DNA from: JAFLCM01 sp046154665
Lineage (GTDB): Bacteria > Planctomycetota > Phycisphaerae > Phycisphaerales > UBA1924
NCBI GenBank assembly: GCA_046154665.1
Contig: JBJXFG010000009.1
Span: forward strand, 1 to 44,684
Reading direction: 5' to 3'
Length of the DNA: 44,684 nt
Shown here: positions 7,588-14,668 of the stretch, piece by piece
How the letters are laid out: every line of letters starts with the position of its first letter
Position numbering within the stretch: position 1 is the first letter of the stretch
The notes under the pieces: generated by a model
What the model was told of the DNA's origin: nothing
The model's input: the letters and a program-made list of their open reading frames with translations, nothing else
Databases searched by the model: none
Made by a program: the position numbers and the translations under genes

Positions 7588-8613
7588 ATGCTGCTGTGGA
7601 TGTGGTCGCCGCTCTTGAAACCTGCCCGGTTCGCCCTCCGATCGGAGAAGCGTGCGAAGGTGGTGCGAGACCTCTTTATGATGTACATCGCTCACGCAGA
7701 GCGCGGCTGGAAGGCCGAAGAGGTGAACGCCGCGAGGTACCAAACGCAGGTGCAGGTGCTGTCGGCGATCGGGAGCGCGATTCTGGTCGCGTGCCTCGCG
7801 GGCCTCATCCAGATTCTGAACGCCGCGGTCTTCATGGACATGCTCCGCCGCGCCGATCGGTGGTTCTGGGCTCTCATGGCCTTCGGCGTGCTGATCTTGT
7901 TGCTGTCGTTTGGCTTGGTGACAATCGGATTGGCGATGCTCTACATGCGGTCCGAGCGGGTGAACCGGGAGACGCCGCCAGCGACCGCCGGCTCGGCCGA
8001 CCAACTTGAGCCCGAGCCGACGTCCAGTCACGAGATGTACTTGGACGAAGGAACACTCGTCCTGATCGAAGGACTCGAGCGCTTGGACCCCGCCGCCGGG
8101 CTCGCGTTCGACCACATCTATCGGGCGTTCCTCGATCTGGCCGATCGAAACGGGCAGAAGCGAACCGCGATCGCGGCGGCCCGCGAGCGTATACTCCGGG
8201 GACTTCGCTTGTCGATCCTGGCGTTCGCGTTGTACGGGATAGCGGTGGTCATGTGGGGACTTCTCGGAAAGGAAACCGAACGTGGCAAAGCGCCAGTCCT
8301 TCAAGATCAATCTGCCCGGCTTCCTGAAGACCAAGTCGACCGAGTTCGTGGAACAGGTCCAAACCAGCCCGGACGACCGGGCGGAGACCTTCGAAGCGAC
8401 TCGCAGCGCAATCAAGCGCTCGCTCCGCGACAACAAGATGTCCTTGGTCCAAATGCAACGCCTGGTCCAACAGCGGGCCAGCCAGCCCCCCAAAAAAATG
8501 GGCATCATCGAGACCTTCCGCAAGAGCGAAGCCTTCTAGCCCCCGCCGCCGCGCCGACCCAGATCCCAGAGCCCGCGCCGATGCCCAACTTCGTCGGCCC
8601 GCCGTGGCCCTGA
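7588..8613 (+). CDS. Unknown integral membrane protein; 3' end overlapped by a second gene
   Basis: Hydrophobic helices lie near residues 57-77 (AIGSAILVACLAGLIQILNA), 92-117 (FWALMAFGVLILLLSFGLVT) and 210-226 (SILAFALYGIAVVMWGLL). A soluble helical segment (155-205, DEGTLVLIEGLERLDPAAG) separates the last two. No family is recognised. After residue ~230 the frame loses its G/C third-position bias while another frame (8282-8539) gains it, so the Pro/Arg/Gln-rich tail is doubtful; the true stop may have been lost. Start choices are 7588, 7600 or 7678. The last (MMYIAHAERGWK) leaves room for a divergent promoter with pyk and is attractive. The small nested gene is probably co-transcribed. Confidence 0.7.
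   Translation: MLLWMWSPLLKPARFALRSEKRAKVVRDLFMMYIAHAERGWKAEEVNAARYQTQVQVLSAIGSAILVACLAGLIQILNAAVFMDMLRRADRWFWALMAFGVLILLLSFGLVTIGLAMLYMRSERVNRETPPATAGSADQLEPEPTSSHEMYLDEGTLVLIEGLERLDPAAGLAFDHIYRAFLDLADRNGQKRTAIAAARERILRGLRLSILAFALYGIAVVMWGLLGKETERGKAPVLQDQSARLPEDQVDRVRGTGPNQPGRPGGDLRSDSQRNQALAPRQQDVLGPNATPGPTAGQPAPQKNGHHRDLPQERSLLAPAAAPTQIPEPAPMPNFVGPPWP
8282..8539 (+). CDS. Small conserved-looking soluble protein nested in the membrane-protein ORF
   Basis: The 85-aa lysine/glutamine-rich protein (FKINLPGFLKTKSTEFVEQV, MSLVQMQRLVQQRASQ) is predicted mostly helical. Nearly every codon ends in G or C, the signature of real genes here, whereas the overlapping frame does not. It begins with GTG at 8282, preceded by GGAAAGGAAACC, a usable ribosome binding site. 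Its stop TAG is at 8537-8539. No family is recognised. Its position right after the last membrane helix of the upstream gene suggests an operon pair whose original boundary was near 8280. Confidence 0.7.
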   Translation: MAKRQSFKINLPGFLKTKSTEFVEQVQTSPDDRAETFEATRSAIKRSLRDNKMSLVQMQRLVQQRASQPPKKMGIIETFRKSEAF

Positions 8614-8621
8614 GCGCCCGC

Positions 8622-9746
8622 TCACTCCCCATTCGCCAAGTCGACAACCACCCCCGCCAGCGCATCCATAGCGCGCGTGAAGCGGTCGTAGTCGATCACC
8701 CCCGGCACATCCGTCGCCTTGTGATAGTGCGGGTTCCGATACACCGCCGTGCACGTCACCATCACCGCCGGATATCCAACCTGCCAGAAGCTCCAGTGGT
8801 CAGACCAGTCGATGCCCGGAAGGAACGAAGGCGCCGCCGCCCCCTCCGATCCCACCGTCGCCCGCGCCCGAAAGCTCGAAATCGCCCGGTGCACCAGCCC
8901 GCGCGACGCAAGATTCCCGACGAACGCCACGAAGTCCCCGCGGTCCGGATAGAACATCCCCAGCGGCGGCGGGTACGGCTGCGACCCCGGCGCATCACTG
9001 AAATACCCGATCGACTCAAGAACGATCGCCGCACGCACATCATCGCCCCGCGCCCGGCAACGGCGCGCGTACACCAGCGACCCCATCGTCTCCTTCTGGA
9101 AATGCGGCGGCTCCTCGTTCACGAAGAACACAAACCGCAGCGTCCGCTCCTGCGGCGAGTTCGCAAACCGCCGCGCCAGCGCCAGCGTCCCCGCCACCCC
9201 CGACGCATTGTCGTCCGCCCCAGGCGTCATGTAATAACTGTCGTAGTGCGCGCCAACAACGATGATCTCGCGCGCCCGACTCGTCCCCACCACCGTCACC
9301 TCAAGGTTCGGCGTCACCGTCTCACGCTCGAACGACGCCCCCGCCGCCACCGCCTCCGCGCCAGCCCCCGCCGGCACCCACACCTCCTCAATCGTCGCAT
9401 ACCCCGCCACGTTCAACTCATCCATGATCCAAGCCACGGCATCACCCAGCTTCCGCGGCTGCATGAACGACCGCACCCCGACACCCGAAGCCAACCGCTC
9501 GACATCACGCCGAAGTGCTTCGCGCAAACGAACCTGCTCAACCGTCAACCCCGGCGCGGGACCGCTGAATCTCTCCCCCGGCATCCGGATCATCCACCAC
9601 CACCCCGCCACGCCCAGCACGAGCACCACCGCCGCGAACACCCCGATCCGCTTCAGGGCCCCGCGCGTCACCAGTCGAAACCGCCACTTCGGTCGAGGAG
9701 TCTGGATGGCATCGGCATCTCGCGTTGACGTGTCCTGGCGGCTCAT
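8622..9746 (-). CDS. Membrane-anchored M28 family zinc aminopeptidase
   Basis: This is a metallopeptidase of the M28 (peptidase S/Y-type aminopeptidase) family, expected to trim peptides outside the cytoplasmic membrane. The 374-aa product has a basic N terminus, one membrane helix (34-53, IGVFAAVVLVLGVAGWWWM) and an extracytoplasmic catalytic domain. Zinc-binding and catalytic residues are visible: H167 and D169 in VGAHYDS, D178 in GADDNASG, E211/E212 in FVNEEPP, D in LPGIDWSDHWSF, and the closing H in PHYHKATD. ATG at 9746 is chosen; an upstream extension to 9869 would run through a repeat element and be Arg-rich. It is divergent from the S1/P1 nuclease gene, with a REPIN-like repeat between them. 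Confidence 0.92.
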   Translation of the reverse strand: MSRQDTSTRDADAIQTPRPKWRFRLVTRGALKRIGVFAAVVLVLGVAGWWWMIRMPGERFSGPAPGLTVEQVRLREALRRDVERLASGVGVRSFMQPRKLGDAVAWIMDELNVAGYATIEEVWVPAGAGAEAVAAGASFERETVTPNLEVTVVGTSRAREIIVVGAHYDSYYMTPGADDNASGVAGTLALARRFANSPQERTLRFVFFVNEEPPHFQKETMGSLVYARRCRARGDDVRAAIVLESIGYFSDAPGSQPYPPPLGMFYPDRGDFVAFVGNLASRGLVHRAISSFRARATVGSEGAAAPSFLPGIDWSDHWSFWQVGYPAVMVTCTAVYRNPHYHKATDVPGVIDYDRFTRAMDALAGVVVDLANGE

Positions 9747-9790
9747 GTGAATCACCATACGGCGACGTGACACGCATGGCTCCTTCCGCC

Positions 9791-9885
9791 GTGCCACTGA
9801 AGTCGCTGCTCGGAGCGACTTCAGTGCCGTCGGTCGCCGAGACCTCGAAAGCACTGAAGTCCCGTCCACGGGACTTCAGTGGCAC
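9791..9885. repeat. REPIN-like doublet, GTGCCAC family (copy 1)
   Basis: This 95-bp element is made of two hairpins in inverted orientation. The left one has stem CACTGAAGTCGCT and its complement; the right one has stem CACTGAAGTCCCGT and its complement. The outer ends are GTGCCAC and GTGGCAC. It lies in the intergenic region between the divergent M28 peptidase and S1/P1 nuclease genes. Copies of the same architecture but different stem sequence are at 11229-11319 and 13073-13167, and a single hairpin is at 21656-21690. Confidence 0.8.
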
Positions 9886-9919
9886 GGAGCCACGCCCCCC
9901 GGCGCGATACATTGCTGCC

Positions 9920-11185
9920 ATGCACCGCCCCACTCGCCACGCCGTCGTTGCCCTCATCGCGGGAACCTGCCTCGTTGCTCTCACCCCCAGCGCCCAAGCC
10001 TGGGACGCCCACGGCCACCGCGTCATCACCTACCTCGCCCTCGACGCACTCCCCTTCACCGACAAACCCGCCCCCCCAGTCGCCCCCCCGCCCGCCCCCC
10101 CGGTCGCCCCCGGCGGAGCCGCGACCCCCGCCGCACCTCCGAACCTCCGCACCTCACCCCTCCCCTTGTGGATGACCGCCCCGTCGTTCCGCGACGCCTG
10201 CGCCTACCAGTCCGCCGAGCCGGACCGTATCCGCGCCCAGCCCACGCCCAGCCTGGTCCACCTCAACGGCCCCGACCACTACTTCGACCTCGACATGCTC
10301 GCCCGCTGGGGCATGAAGGTGGAAGACATGCCCACCCTCCGCCACCGCTTCATCAAAGAACTCTCGCTGGCCCGACTCACGTTCCCCCAGAACTTCACGG
10401 ATTATGATGAGAAGAAGGACGCCGCCAACGAGCACGAGTGGCCCGGTCTGGGCCCGCAGGCCATGATGGAAACCTACGGCCACCTCCAGGCCTCGTTCCG
10501 CACCCTCAAGATCATCGAGTTTCTCGGCGGTGAAGGCCGCGACCTCCAGATCGCCCAGGCACAGCAGAACATCATCTACCACATCGGCCGCCTCTCGCAC
10601 TTCGTCGGCGACCACGCCCAGCCCCTGCACACCACCATCCACCACCACGGCTGGGTCCGCGACGTCGTCAAGTTCCCCGACCCCGCCCCCGCCGCCAACG
10701 TGTGGAACCCGAAAGATTACACCACCGACTACGGCTTCCATTCTTATATTGACGGCACCATCCTCATCCACCACAAGATCACCTACGAAAGCCTGACGCA
10801 ACAGACCGACGGCACCCCCGTCACGCCCCACGCCGTCAAGGACACCGACCCGTGGAAGGACATCCTCGAACACATCAACCGCTCGTACAAAGAAGTCGAG
10901 CCGCTCTACCAGATGCACAAGGACGACACGCTGCGAAGTGCGCCCGGCAAGCAGCTGATCGAGTCCCGCCTCCGCGACGGCGCGAAGATGCTCGCCGCCC
11001 TCATCACCGCCGCCTGGACCAGCAGCGACCCCATCAAGCGCGACACCAACTACTACATCAACGGCACCCCGCCCGAGGGCAAGCCCAGCCTCCCCGAGAT
11101 GGGCAACCGCCAGATCCCCGCCCGCACCGCCACCGAGCACGAGAAGATGAAGTCTGAGAGCGGCGAGGCAGAACCCCGACCGTAA
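9920..11185 (+). CDS. Secreted S1/P1-type zinc-dependent nuclease
   Basis: This is a single-strand-preferring nuclease/3'-nucleotidase of the S1-P1 family (phospholipase C fold with three zinc ions), secreted. Residues 1-27 are a Sec signal peptide ending AQA, so the mature protein would begin with W28. The Trp amino group is itself a zinc ligand in this family, and H33 (WDAHGH) sits at the expected sixth position. Further ligands are in HFVGDHAQPLHTTIHHHGW (around residues 228-247). A Pro/Ala-rich insertion (about 48-75) follows the first helix and is probably disordered. At 421 aa it is longer than fungal S1 (about 290 aa). The start is fixed by the signal peptide. Confidence 0.88.
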   Translation: MHRPTRHAVVALIAGTCLVALTPSAQAWDAHGHRVITYLALDALPFTDKPAPPVAPPPAPPVAPGGAATPAAPPNLRTSPLPLWMTAPSFRDACAYQSAEPDRIRAQPTPSLVHLNGPDHYFDLDMLARWGMKVEDMPTLRHRFIKELSLARLTFPQNFTDYDEKKDAANEHEWPGLGPQAMMETYGHLQASFRTLKIIEFLGGEGRDLQIAQAQQNIIYHIGRLSHFVGDHAQPLHTTIHHHGWVRDVVKFPDPAPAANVWNPKDYTTDYGFHSYIDGTILIHHKITYESLTQQTDGTPVTPHAVKDTDPWKDILEHINRSYKEVEPLYQMHKDDTLRSAPGKQLIESRLRDGAKMLAALITAAWTSSDPIKRDTNYYINGTPPEGKPSLPEMGNRQIPARTATEHEKMKSESGEAEPRP

Positions 11186-11228
11186 GTGAGGGGTTTCGCT
11201 GGGAATGACCAGATGGTCGAGCGATCGT

Positions 11229-11319
11229 GTGCCACCGACTTCCGTCCGCGGACGTCGGTGCTTCAGCACGCGGTGATCAAGGCAGCACCGACTTGCTCAA
11301 AGCGGCAAGTCGCTGGCAC
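11229..11319. repeat. REPIN-like doublet, GTGCCAC family (copy 2)
   Basis: The 91-bp element runs from GTGCCAC (11229-11235) to TGGCAC (ending 11319). Hairpin one pairs GCACCGAC-type arms around CCGTCCGCGG. Hairpin two pairs CGACTTGC with GCAAGTCG around TCAAAG. It sits between the nuclease and PhnP-like genes, both on the plus strand. Confidence 0.75.
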
Positions 11320-11351
11320 GACGATTCCAACTCACCCCATACCCTCCCCGC

Positions 11352-12461
11352 GTGCCCACCGCCAACACACACCCCCGCTTCACCTTCCTCGGCACCGGCA
11401 CCTCCGGCGGCATCCCCCTCATCGCCTGCGATTGCCCCGTCTGCACCTCCGCCGACCCGCGCGATACCCGCACCCGCACCGGCGCGTGCGTCCGATGGAT
11501 CGACCGCTCGCCCGCCGCACTGGCACAGTCGCCCGGCGGCGTCGAACGCGTCGTGCTCATCGATTGCACCCCGGACCTGCACGCCCAGGCACGCCGCGAG
11601 GGCCTGTGGCGTTGCGACGCCATCCTGTTCACCCACAACCACGTCGACCACATCTTCGGCCTCGACGAGGTGCGCCGATTCAACGCCGTGATGAAGGCCC
11701 CCATCGACATCCACGCCGAGGGCTATGTGCTCGACGCCCTGCGCCGCGTCTACAAGCACATCTTCGACGCCGCGGCGAACGTTAACGACTCGTTCGTCGC
11801 CACCCTCATCCCGCACACCATCACGCCGGTGGACATCGACACCGGACGCCCCCGCCCGCACACCCCCGGCACCGACGCGCACCGGGATTTCCGAGGCCAC
11901 AACAGCAAGCCGCCGCGCGAGAGCTTCGACCCCGTCCACCTCTTCGGCATGCGCTTCGAGCCCCTCCGCCTCCACCACGGCAGGCTGCCGATCCTGGGGT
12001 GGAGGGTCGAGGAAGTGGTCGAGTGGTCGAGTGGTCAAGTGGTCAAGCGCGAAGGCGCGCAAGGCCCACCCGCACTTGACCACTCGACCCCTCGACCACT
12101 CGACCACTCCTCGCCTTTCCCCCTGGCCTACTGCACCGACGTCTCGGCGATCCCGCCCGACACCTGGCCCCGGCTCACCGGCCTCAAGACCCTCGTGCTC
12201 GACGCCCTGCGCCACCGCCACCACCCGACGCACCTGACGCTCGACCAGGCGGTGACGATCGCCCAGCGCGTCGGTGCCGAGCAAACCTACTTCGTTCATA
12301 TGGCCCACGAGCTCGGGCACGAGCAGACCGACTCCACCCTCCCGCCCAACATCCGCCTCGCCCACGACGGCCTCACCCTCGGCCCGTCCGCCCCACCGGG
12401 CAGCGCCTGGCGGCCGACGCATTCCGCAAGCCGAGCCGCCGCAAAGTTCGAAGAAGGCTGA
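11352..12461 (+). CDS. PhnP-like metallo-beta-lactamase-fold phosphodiesterase with in-frame repeat insertion
   Basis: This is an MBL-fold hydrolase resembling phosphoribosyl 1,2-cyclic phosphate phosphodiesterase (PhnP). The N terminus has the family block FLGTGTSGGIPLIACDCPVC (12-31), whose cysteines bind a structural zinc in PhnP. The metal-binding motif THNHVDH is at 94-100. Later His/Asp ligands appear in RLHHGRLPILGW, YCTDVS and LDALRHRHHPTHLT. Residues about 218-254 (EEVVEWSSGQVVKREG, then LDHSTPRPLDHSS) are encoded by the GTGGTCGA inverted array and interrupt the fold between two strands. The protein may tolerate it as a surface loop or be impaired. The start is GTG at 11352. No phn operon is nearby, so the phosphonate link is only family-based. 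Confidence 0.85.
   Translation: MPTANTHPRFTFLGTGTSGGIPLIACDCPVCTSADPRDTRTRTGACVRWIDRSPAALAQSPGGVERVVLIDCTPDLHAQARREGLWRCDAILFTHNHVDHIFGLDEVRRFNAVMKAPIDIHAEGYVLDALRRVYKHIFDAAANVNDSFVATLIPHTITPVDIDTGRPRPHTPGTDAHRDFRGHNSKPPRESFDPVHLFGMRFEPLRLHHGRLPILGWRVEEVVEWSSGQVVKREGAQGPPALDHSTPRPLDHSSPFPLAYCTDVSAIPPDTWPRLTGLKTLVLDALRHRHHPTHLTLDQAVTIAQRVGAEQTYFVHMAHELGHEQTDSTLPPNIRLAHDGLTLGPSAPPGSAWRPTHSASRAAAKFEEG
12003..12113. repeat. GTGGTCGA tandem array facing its reverse complement, inside a gene
   Basis: The left arm (about 12006-12046) repeats AGTGGTCG/AGTGGTCA units. The right arm (about 12074-12113) repeats the complementary ACTCGACC units. The roughly 27-base spacer contains GCGCGAAGGCGCGC, itself a small palindrome. 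The whole insert keeps the PhnP-like frame open and could form a long imperfect hairpin. Confidence 0.85.
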
Positions 12462-12494
12462 CCCTCCCCGCATCTTTCCCCGCGCGACTTTCCC

Positions 12495-12536
12495 CCCGAC
12501 TCCCGACTGCCGACTCCCGACTCCCGCCCCCCACCC
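12495..12536. repeat. C-rich tandem array (CCCGACT/CCGACTC units) abutting a start codon
   Basis: CGACTCC/CGACTGC units repeat head to tail and run through a poly-C stretch up to the ATG at 12537. The complementary G-rich version (GGAGTCGGGAGT) occurs at 14669-14715, also between genes. Like 128-167, the array takes the place where a ribosome binding site would be. Confidence 0.65.
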
Positions 12537-13064
12537 ATGTCCGGCTACCCCTACAAAATCGCCGTCCTCTGCGACCTCCGCAACAGCCAGGGCCAGATGC
12601 TCCTGCTGCACCGCCTGAAGGAGCCCAACAAGGGACTCTTCTCCCCCATCGGCGGCAAGCTCGACACCCTGCGAGGCGAGAGCCCCACCCAGTGCGCCCA
12701 GCGCGAGGCACACGAAGAGGCCCGCGTCGACATCCCCATCGAACGCTTCCGCCTCGTCGGCATGATCTCCGAACGCGGCTACGAATCCAAGACCAACTGG
12801 CTGCTCTTCTACTTCCGCGTCGACGGCCCCGTTGACTTCGAGCCCTTCGAGATGAACGAGGGCCGCCTCGAATGGCACCACCCCGACGAGATCGATCATC
12901 TGCCGCTCCCCGAGACCGACCGCAAGATCATCTGGCCGCTGGTGAAGCAGCACAGCGCCGCCGGCAGCTTCTTCGCCGTCCACATCAACTGCGACAACCC
13001 CAACGGCGAGATGACGTGGACCGTGGAGCAGTCATGGGTACCCCGCCGGTCTCCGGCGGGATGA
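12537..13064 (+). CDS. NUDIX hydrolase
   Basis: This is a nucleoside-diphosphate-X pyrophosphohydrolase (175 aa), cytoplasmic, likely cleaning oxidised or excess nucleotides. The Nudix box spans about 39-65: GGKLDTLRGES, then QREAHEEARVDI, with catalytic E60/E61 in REAHEE. The box carries two extra residues between the first Gly and the conserved GE compared with the strict consensus. The substrate side (SERGYESKTNWLLFYFRV) resembles the 8-oxo-dGTP diphosphatase/MutT-like subgroup, but the substrate cannot be assigned. The last residues (PRRSPAG) are encoded by a palindrome, so the C terminus appears reshaped by a repeat. Confidence 0.9.
   Translation: MSGYPYKIAVLCDLRNSQGQMLLLHRLKEPNKGLFSPIGGKLDTLRGESPTQCAQREAHEEARVDIPIERFRLVGMISERGYESKTNWLLFYFRVDGPVDFEPFEMNEGRLEWHHPDEIDHLPLPETDRKIIWPLVKQHSAAGSFFAVHINCDNPNGEMTWTVEQSWVPRRSPAG
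13042..13060. repeat. Palindrome at the 3' end of the NUDIX gene
   Basis: The arms CCCGCCGG and CCGGCGGG surround TCT, two bases before the TGA at 13062-13064. It encodes the final RRSPAG residues. It lies next to REPIN-like copy 3 and may also help end transcription. Confidence 0.6.
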
Positions 13065-13072
13065 CGACCGCC

Positions 13073-13167
13073 GTGCCACGACTTTGTCGTCCGCGACAAA
13101 GTCGTGCTCGCCGATTAGGAACGCCACGAACACCGCACGACTCTCCGAAGACGGAGAGTCGTGGCAC
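13073..13167. repeat. REPIN-like doublet, GTGCCAC family (copy 3)
   Basis: This 95-bp element is bounded by GTGCCACG and CGTGGCAC. Hairpin one pairs CACGACTTTGTCG with CGACAAAGTCGTG; hairpin two pairs GCACGACTCTCCG with CGGAGAGTCGTG. The two stems differ from each other and from copies 1 and 2, while overall length, outer ends and hairpin-hairpin order are the same. It lies between the convergent NUDIX and response-regulator genes. Confidence 0.8.
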
Positions 13168-13168
13168 G

Positions 13169-13840
13169 TCAAAACCCCGCCCCCTTCATCCACTCGCTCG
13201 GCACCGTCTCCAACGCCGACGCGATGCTCAGCAGGCTCTCCAGGCTCGGCGTGTGCGCCCCCCGCTCGATGCTCGAGAGCTGGCTCACGCTCACCCCCGA
13301 CGCCTCGCTGAGTTCCTTCAGCGTCCAACTCTTCTCGGTCCGCGCCAGGCGCACCTGACGCCCGAGCTCTTGCCGCAGCCGGTCTTGGGGGCGTCCCCCG
13401 AGGTTGAACGCCGACGCCGCCTGTTTCAGCGCGTTCCGCAGGTCGGCGACCGAGAACGGCTTGGCGAGGTAGTCGAACACGTCCTGCTTGAACGTCCGGC
13501 GCATCGTGTCCAGCGATGGATACCCCGTCACCACGATGACGCACAGCTTGGCCCAGCGCTTGCGGAGTTCTTCGAGCACCTGCTCGCCGTCGTGCCGCCC
13601 CATCTTGATATCCAGCAGCACGATGTCCGGCAGCCGCTCCTCGTTCATCCGGTACAGCTCGTCCGGCGTGGCGGCGGTGCGCACGTCGTGCCCGTCGCTG
13701 CTCAGCACCGACGCGATGTACGCGCGGAAGTCCGCGTCGTCATCCAGCGAACAGATCGACAGCGGCGGGGGCGGGGTGGGCGGGGTGGGCGGCGTCTCCG
13801 CCGGCGCGGGACCCGTCGGCGTTGGTGCGGGGGCGCTCAT
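13169..13840 (-). CDS. Response regulator with receiver domain and XRE-type helix-turn-helix
   Basis: This is a cytoplasmic two-component output protein of 223 aa. A Pro/Ala/Thr-rich leader (1-27) precedes a receiver domain (28-145) with acidic residues D33-D35, phospho-acceptor D77 in VLLDIKMG, T105 and K127 (LAKPF). A Cro/C1-type HTH follows at about 160-215 (GRQVRLARTEKSWTLKELSE, VSVSQLSSIERGAHTPSLES). Receiver-XRE is an uncommon pairing compared with OmpR, NarL or Fis outputs. Its ATG overlaps the stop of the HIT gene by four bases (ATGA), so translation is coupled and the order is HIT then regulator. No histidine kinase is adjacent. The gene ends directly at REPIN-like copy 3. Confidence 0.93.
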   Translation of the reverse strand: MSAPAPTPTGPAPAETPPTPPTPPPPLSICSLDDDADFRAYIASVLSSDGHDVRTAATPDELYRMNEERLPDIVLLDIKMGRHDGEQVLEELRKRWAKLCVIVVTGYPSLDTMRRTFKQDVFDYLAKPFSVADLRNALKQAASAFNLGGRPQDRLRQELGRQVRLARTEKSWTLKELSEASGVSVSQLSSIERGAHTPSLESLLSIASALETVPSEWMKGAGF

Positions 13841-14328
13841 GTCGGCTCAGCCCCGCTCCCCCGAGCATGATCCTCCATGGAGCCGCGACGCTCCACGGCG
13901 AGGTGCCCCGCGATCGTCTTCGCCAGCGCCGCGCCCGTCGCGGCATCGAGCTTCCCCGGGCTCCAACCCACACCCAACCCCGCGCCGGCCTGCCCGACCG
14001 CGCCCGCCTCTTTCGGGATGATGTGGAAGTGAACGTGGAACACCGCCTGGTGCGCCGCCGCCCCGTTGTTCTGCAGCACGTTGTACGCCGACGCACCGGT
14101 CGCCTTCATCACCGCCCGACAAATCCGCGGCAGCACCCGCCCCAGCGCCGCCGCCGATTCATCGGAGAGCTGGTCAAGCGAGGCGGCGGGCTCCTTCGGG
14201 ATCACCAGCGTGTGCCCCGTGCTGAGCGGGCCGATATCCAGAAACGCAAACACGCGGTCGTCCTCATAGACCTTGTGGCTGGGGATTTCGCCTCGGATGA
14301 TTTTGGTGAAGATGGTGTCGGGCATCAT
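13837..14328 (-). CDS. HIT family nucleotide hydrolase/transferase (Hint-like)
   Basis: This is a histidine-triad protein of 163 aa, probably hydrolysing nucleoside phosphoramidates or adenylated metabolites in the cytoplasm. The Hint-type N terminus (DTIFTKIIRGEIPSHKVYED) and the catalytic triad HVHFHIIPK (98-106) are intact. The tail after residue ~110 is longer than in minimal Hint proteins (about 115 aa). GAGGCG lies upstream of the tandem ATG codons at 14328 and 14325. The four-base overlap with the receiver-XRE gene puts both in one operon, and the HicB-like gene lies 32 bases upstream on the same strand. Confidence 0.93.
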   Translation of the reverse strand: MMPDTIFTKIIRGEIPSHKVYEDDRVFAFLDIGPLSTGHTLVIPKEPAASLDQLSDESAAALGRVLPRICRAVMKATGASAYNVLQNNGAAAHQAVFHVHFHIIPKEAGAVGQAGAGLGVGWSPGKLDAATGAALAKTIAGHLAVERRGSMEDHARGSGAEPT

Positions 14329-14360
14329 CGCCTCGCAAGCATGGTGGATTCGTATTGGGA

Positions 14361-14576
14361 TCAGGGTTCGGTCAGCGCGACGACCGAAAGATTGAAGTAG
14401 TCCGGAGGCAGCGGTCTGCCCAAGTCATGATTGGTTTCCAGCCAAAGCGACATCGCTTCCTTCACATTCTCGATCGCTTCTTCGCGCGTCTCGCCGTCGC
14501 TGAGGCAGCCGGGAAGCGACGGAACCTCGGCGATCCACGCGCCGTTTTCGTCTTGGTAGATCAAAGCGTGCCGCAT
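14361..14576 (-). CDS. HicB-like (UPF0150) protein, no HicA partner seen
   Basis: The 71-aa HicB-fold domain has a pattern typical of the family: IYQDENGAWIAEVPSLPGCL, then SDGETREEAIENVKEAMSLW and the distal LETNHDLGRPLPP. HicB proteins usually neutralise the RNase HicA. Neither the 212 bases upstream nor the 32 bases downstream encode a HicA-sized dsRBD-like protein, so this is an orphan. Many UPF0150 proteins lack the C-terminal DNA-binding domain, as here. It heads a same-strand run with the HIT and receiver-XRE genes. Confidence 0.85.
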   Translation of the reverse strand: MRHALIYQDENGAWIAEVPSLPGCLSDGETREEAIENVKEAMSLWLETNHDLGRPLPPDYFNLSVVALTEP

Positions 14577-14599
14577 CGCATCATGCTACACGCCAAATG

Positions 14600-14631
14600 C
14601 ACGAGGCCCGGCGGATGGGCCGGGCCTCGTG
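14600..14631. terminator. Strong GC hairpin between genes
   Basis: The 13-bp arms CACGAGGCCCGGC and GCCGGGCCTCGTG enclose GGATGG. No T-run follows on either strand, so intrinsic termination is uncertain. It lies upstream of the HicB-like gene and downstream of the coiled-coil gene, both on the minus strand, and would insulate them. Confidence 0.5.
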
Positions 14632-14668
14632 CGGAGTGGAACGGGGATTGGTGTGTGTGTGGGGGGAG

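Noticed and set aside
10154..11269. 371-aa minus-strand frame opposite the S1/P1 nuclease
   Set aside because: It is Val/Gly/Asp-rich with no motif, and the plus-strand nuclease has signal peptide and metal sites.
11277..12983. Long minus-strand open frame (568 aa) opposite the PhnP-like and NUDIX genes
   Set aside because: Composition is shadow-like (long Val/Gly/Ala/Asp/Glu-rich runs with no domain), and it is antisense to two well-supported genes.
14600..14631. tRNA or attachment site
   Set aside because: It is a simple hairpin with no cloverleaf, no integrase nearby and no flanking direct repeats.
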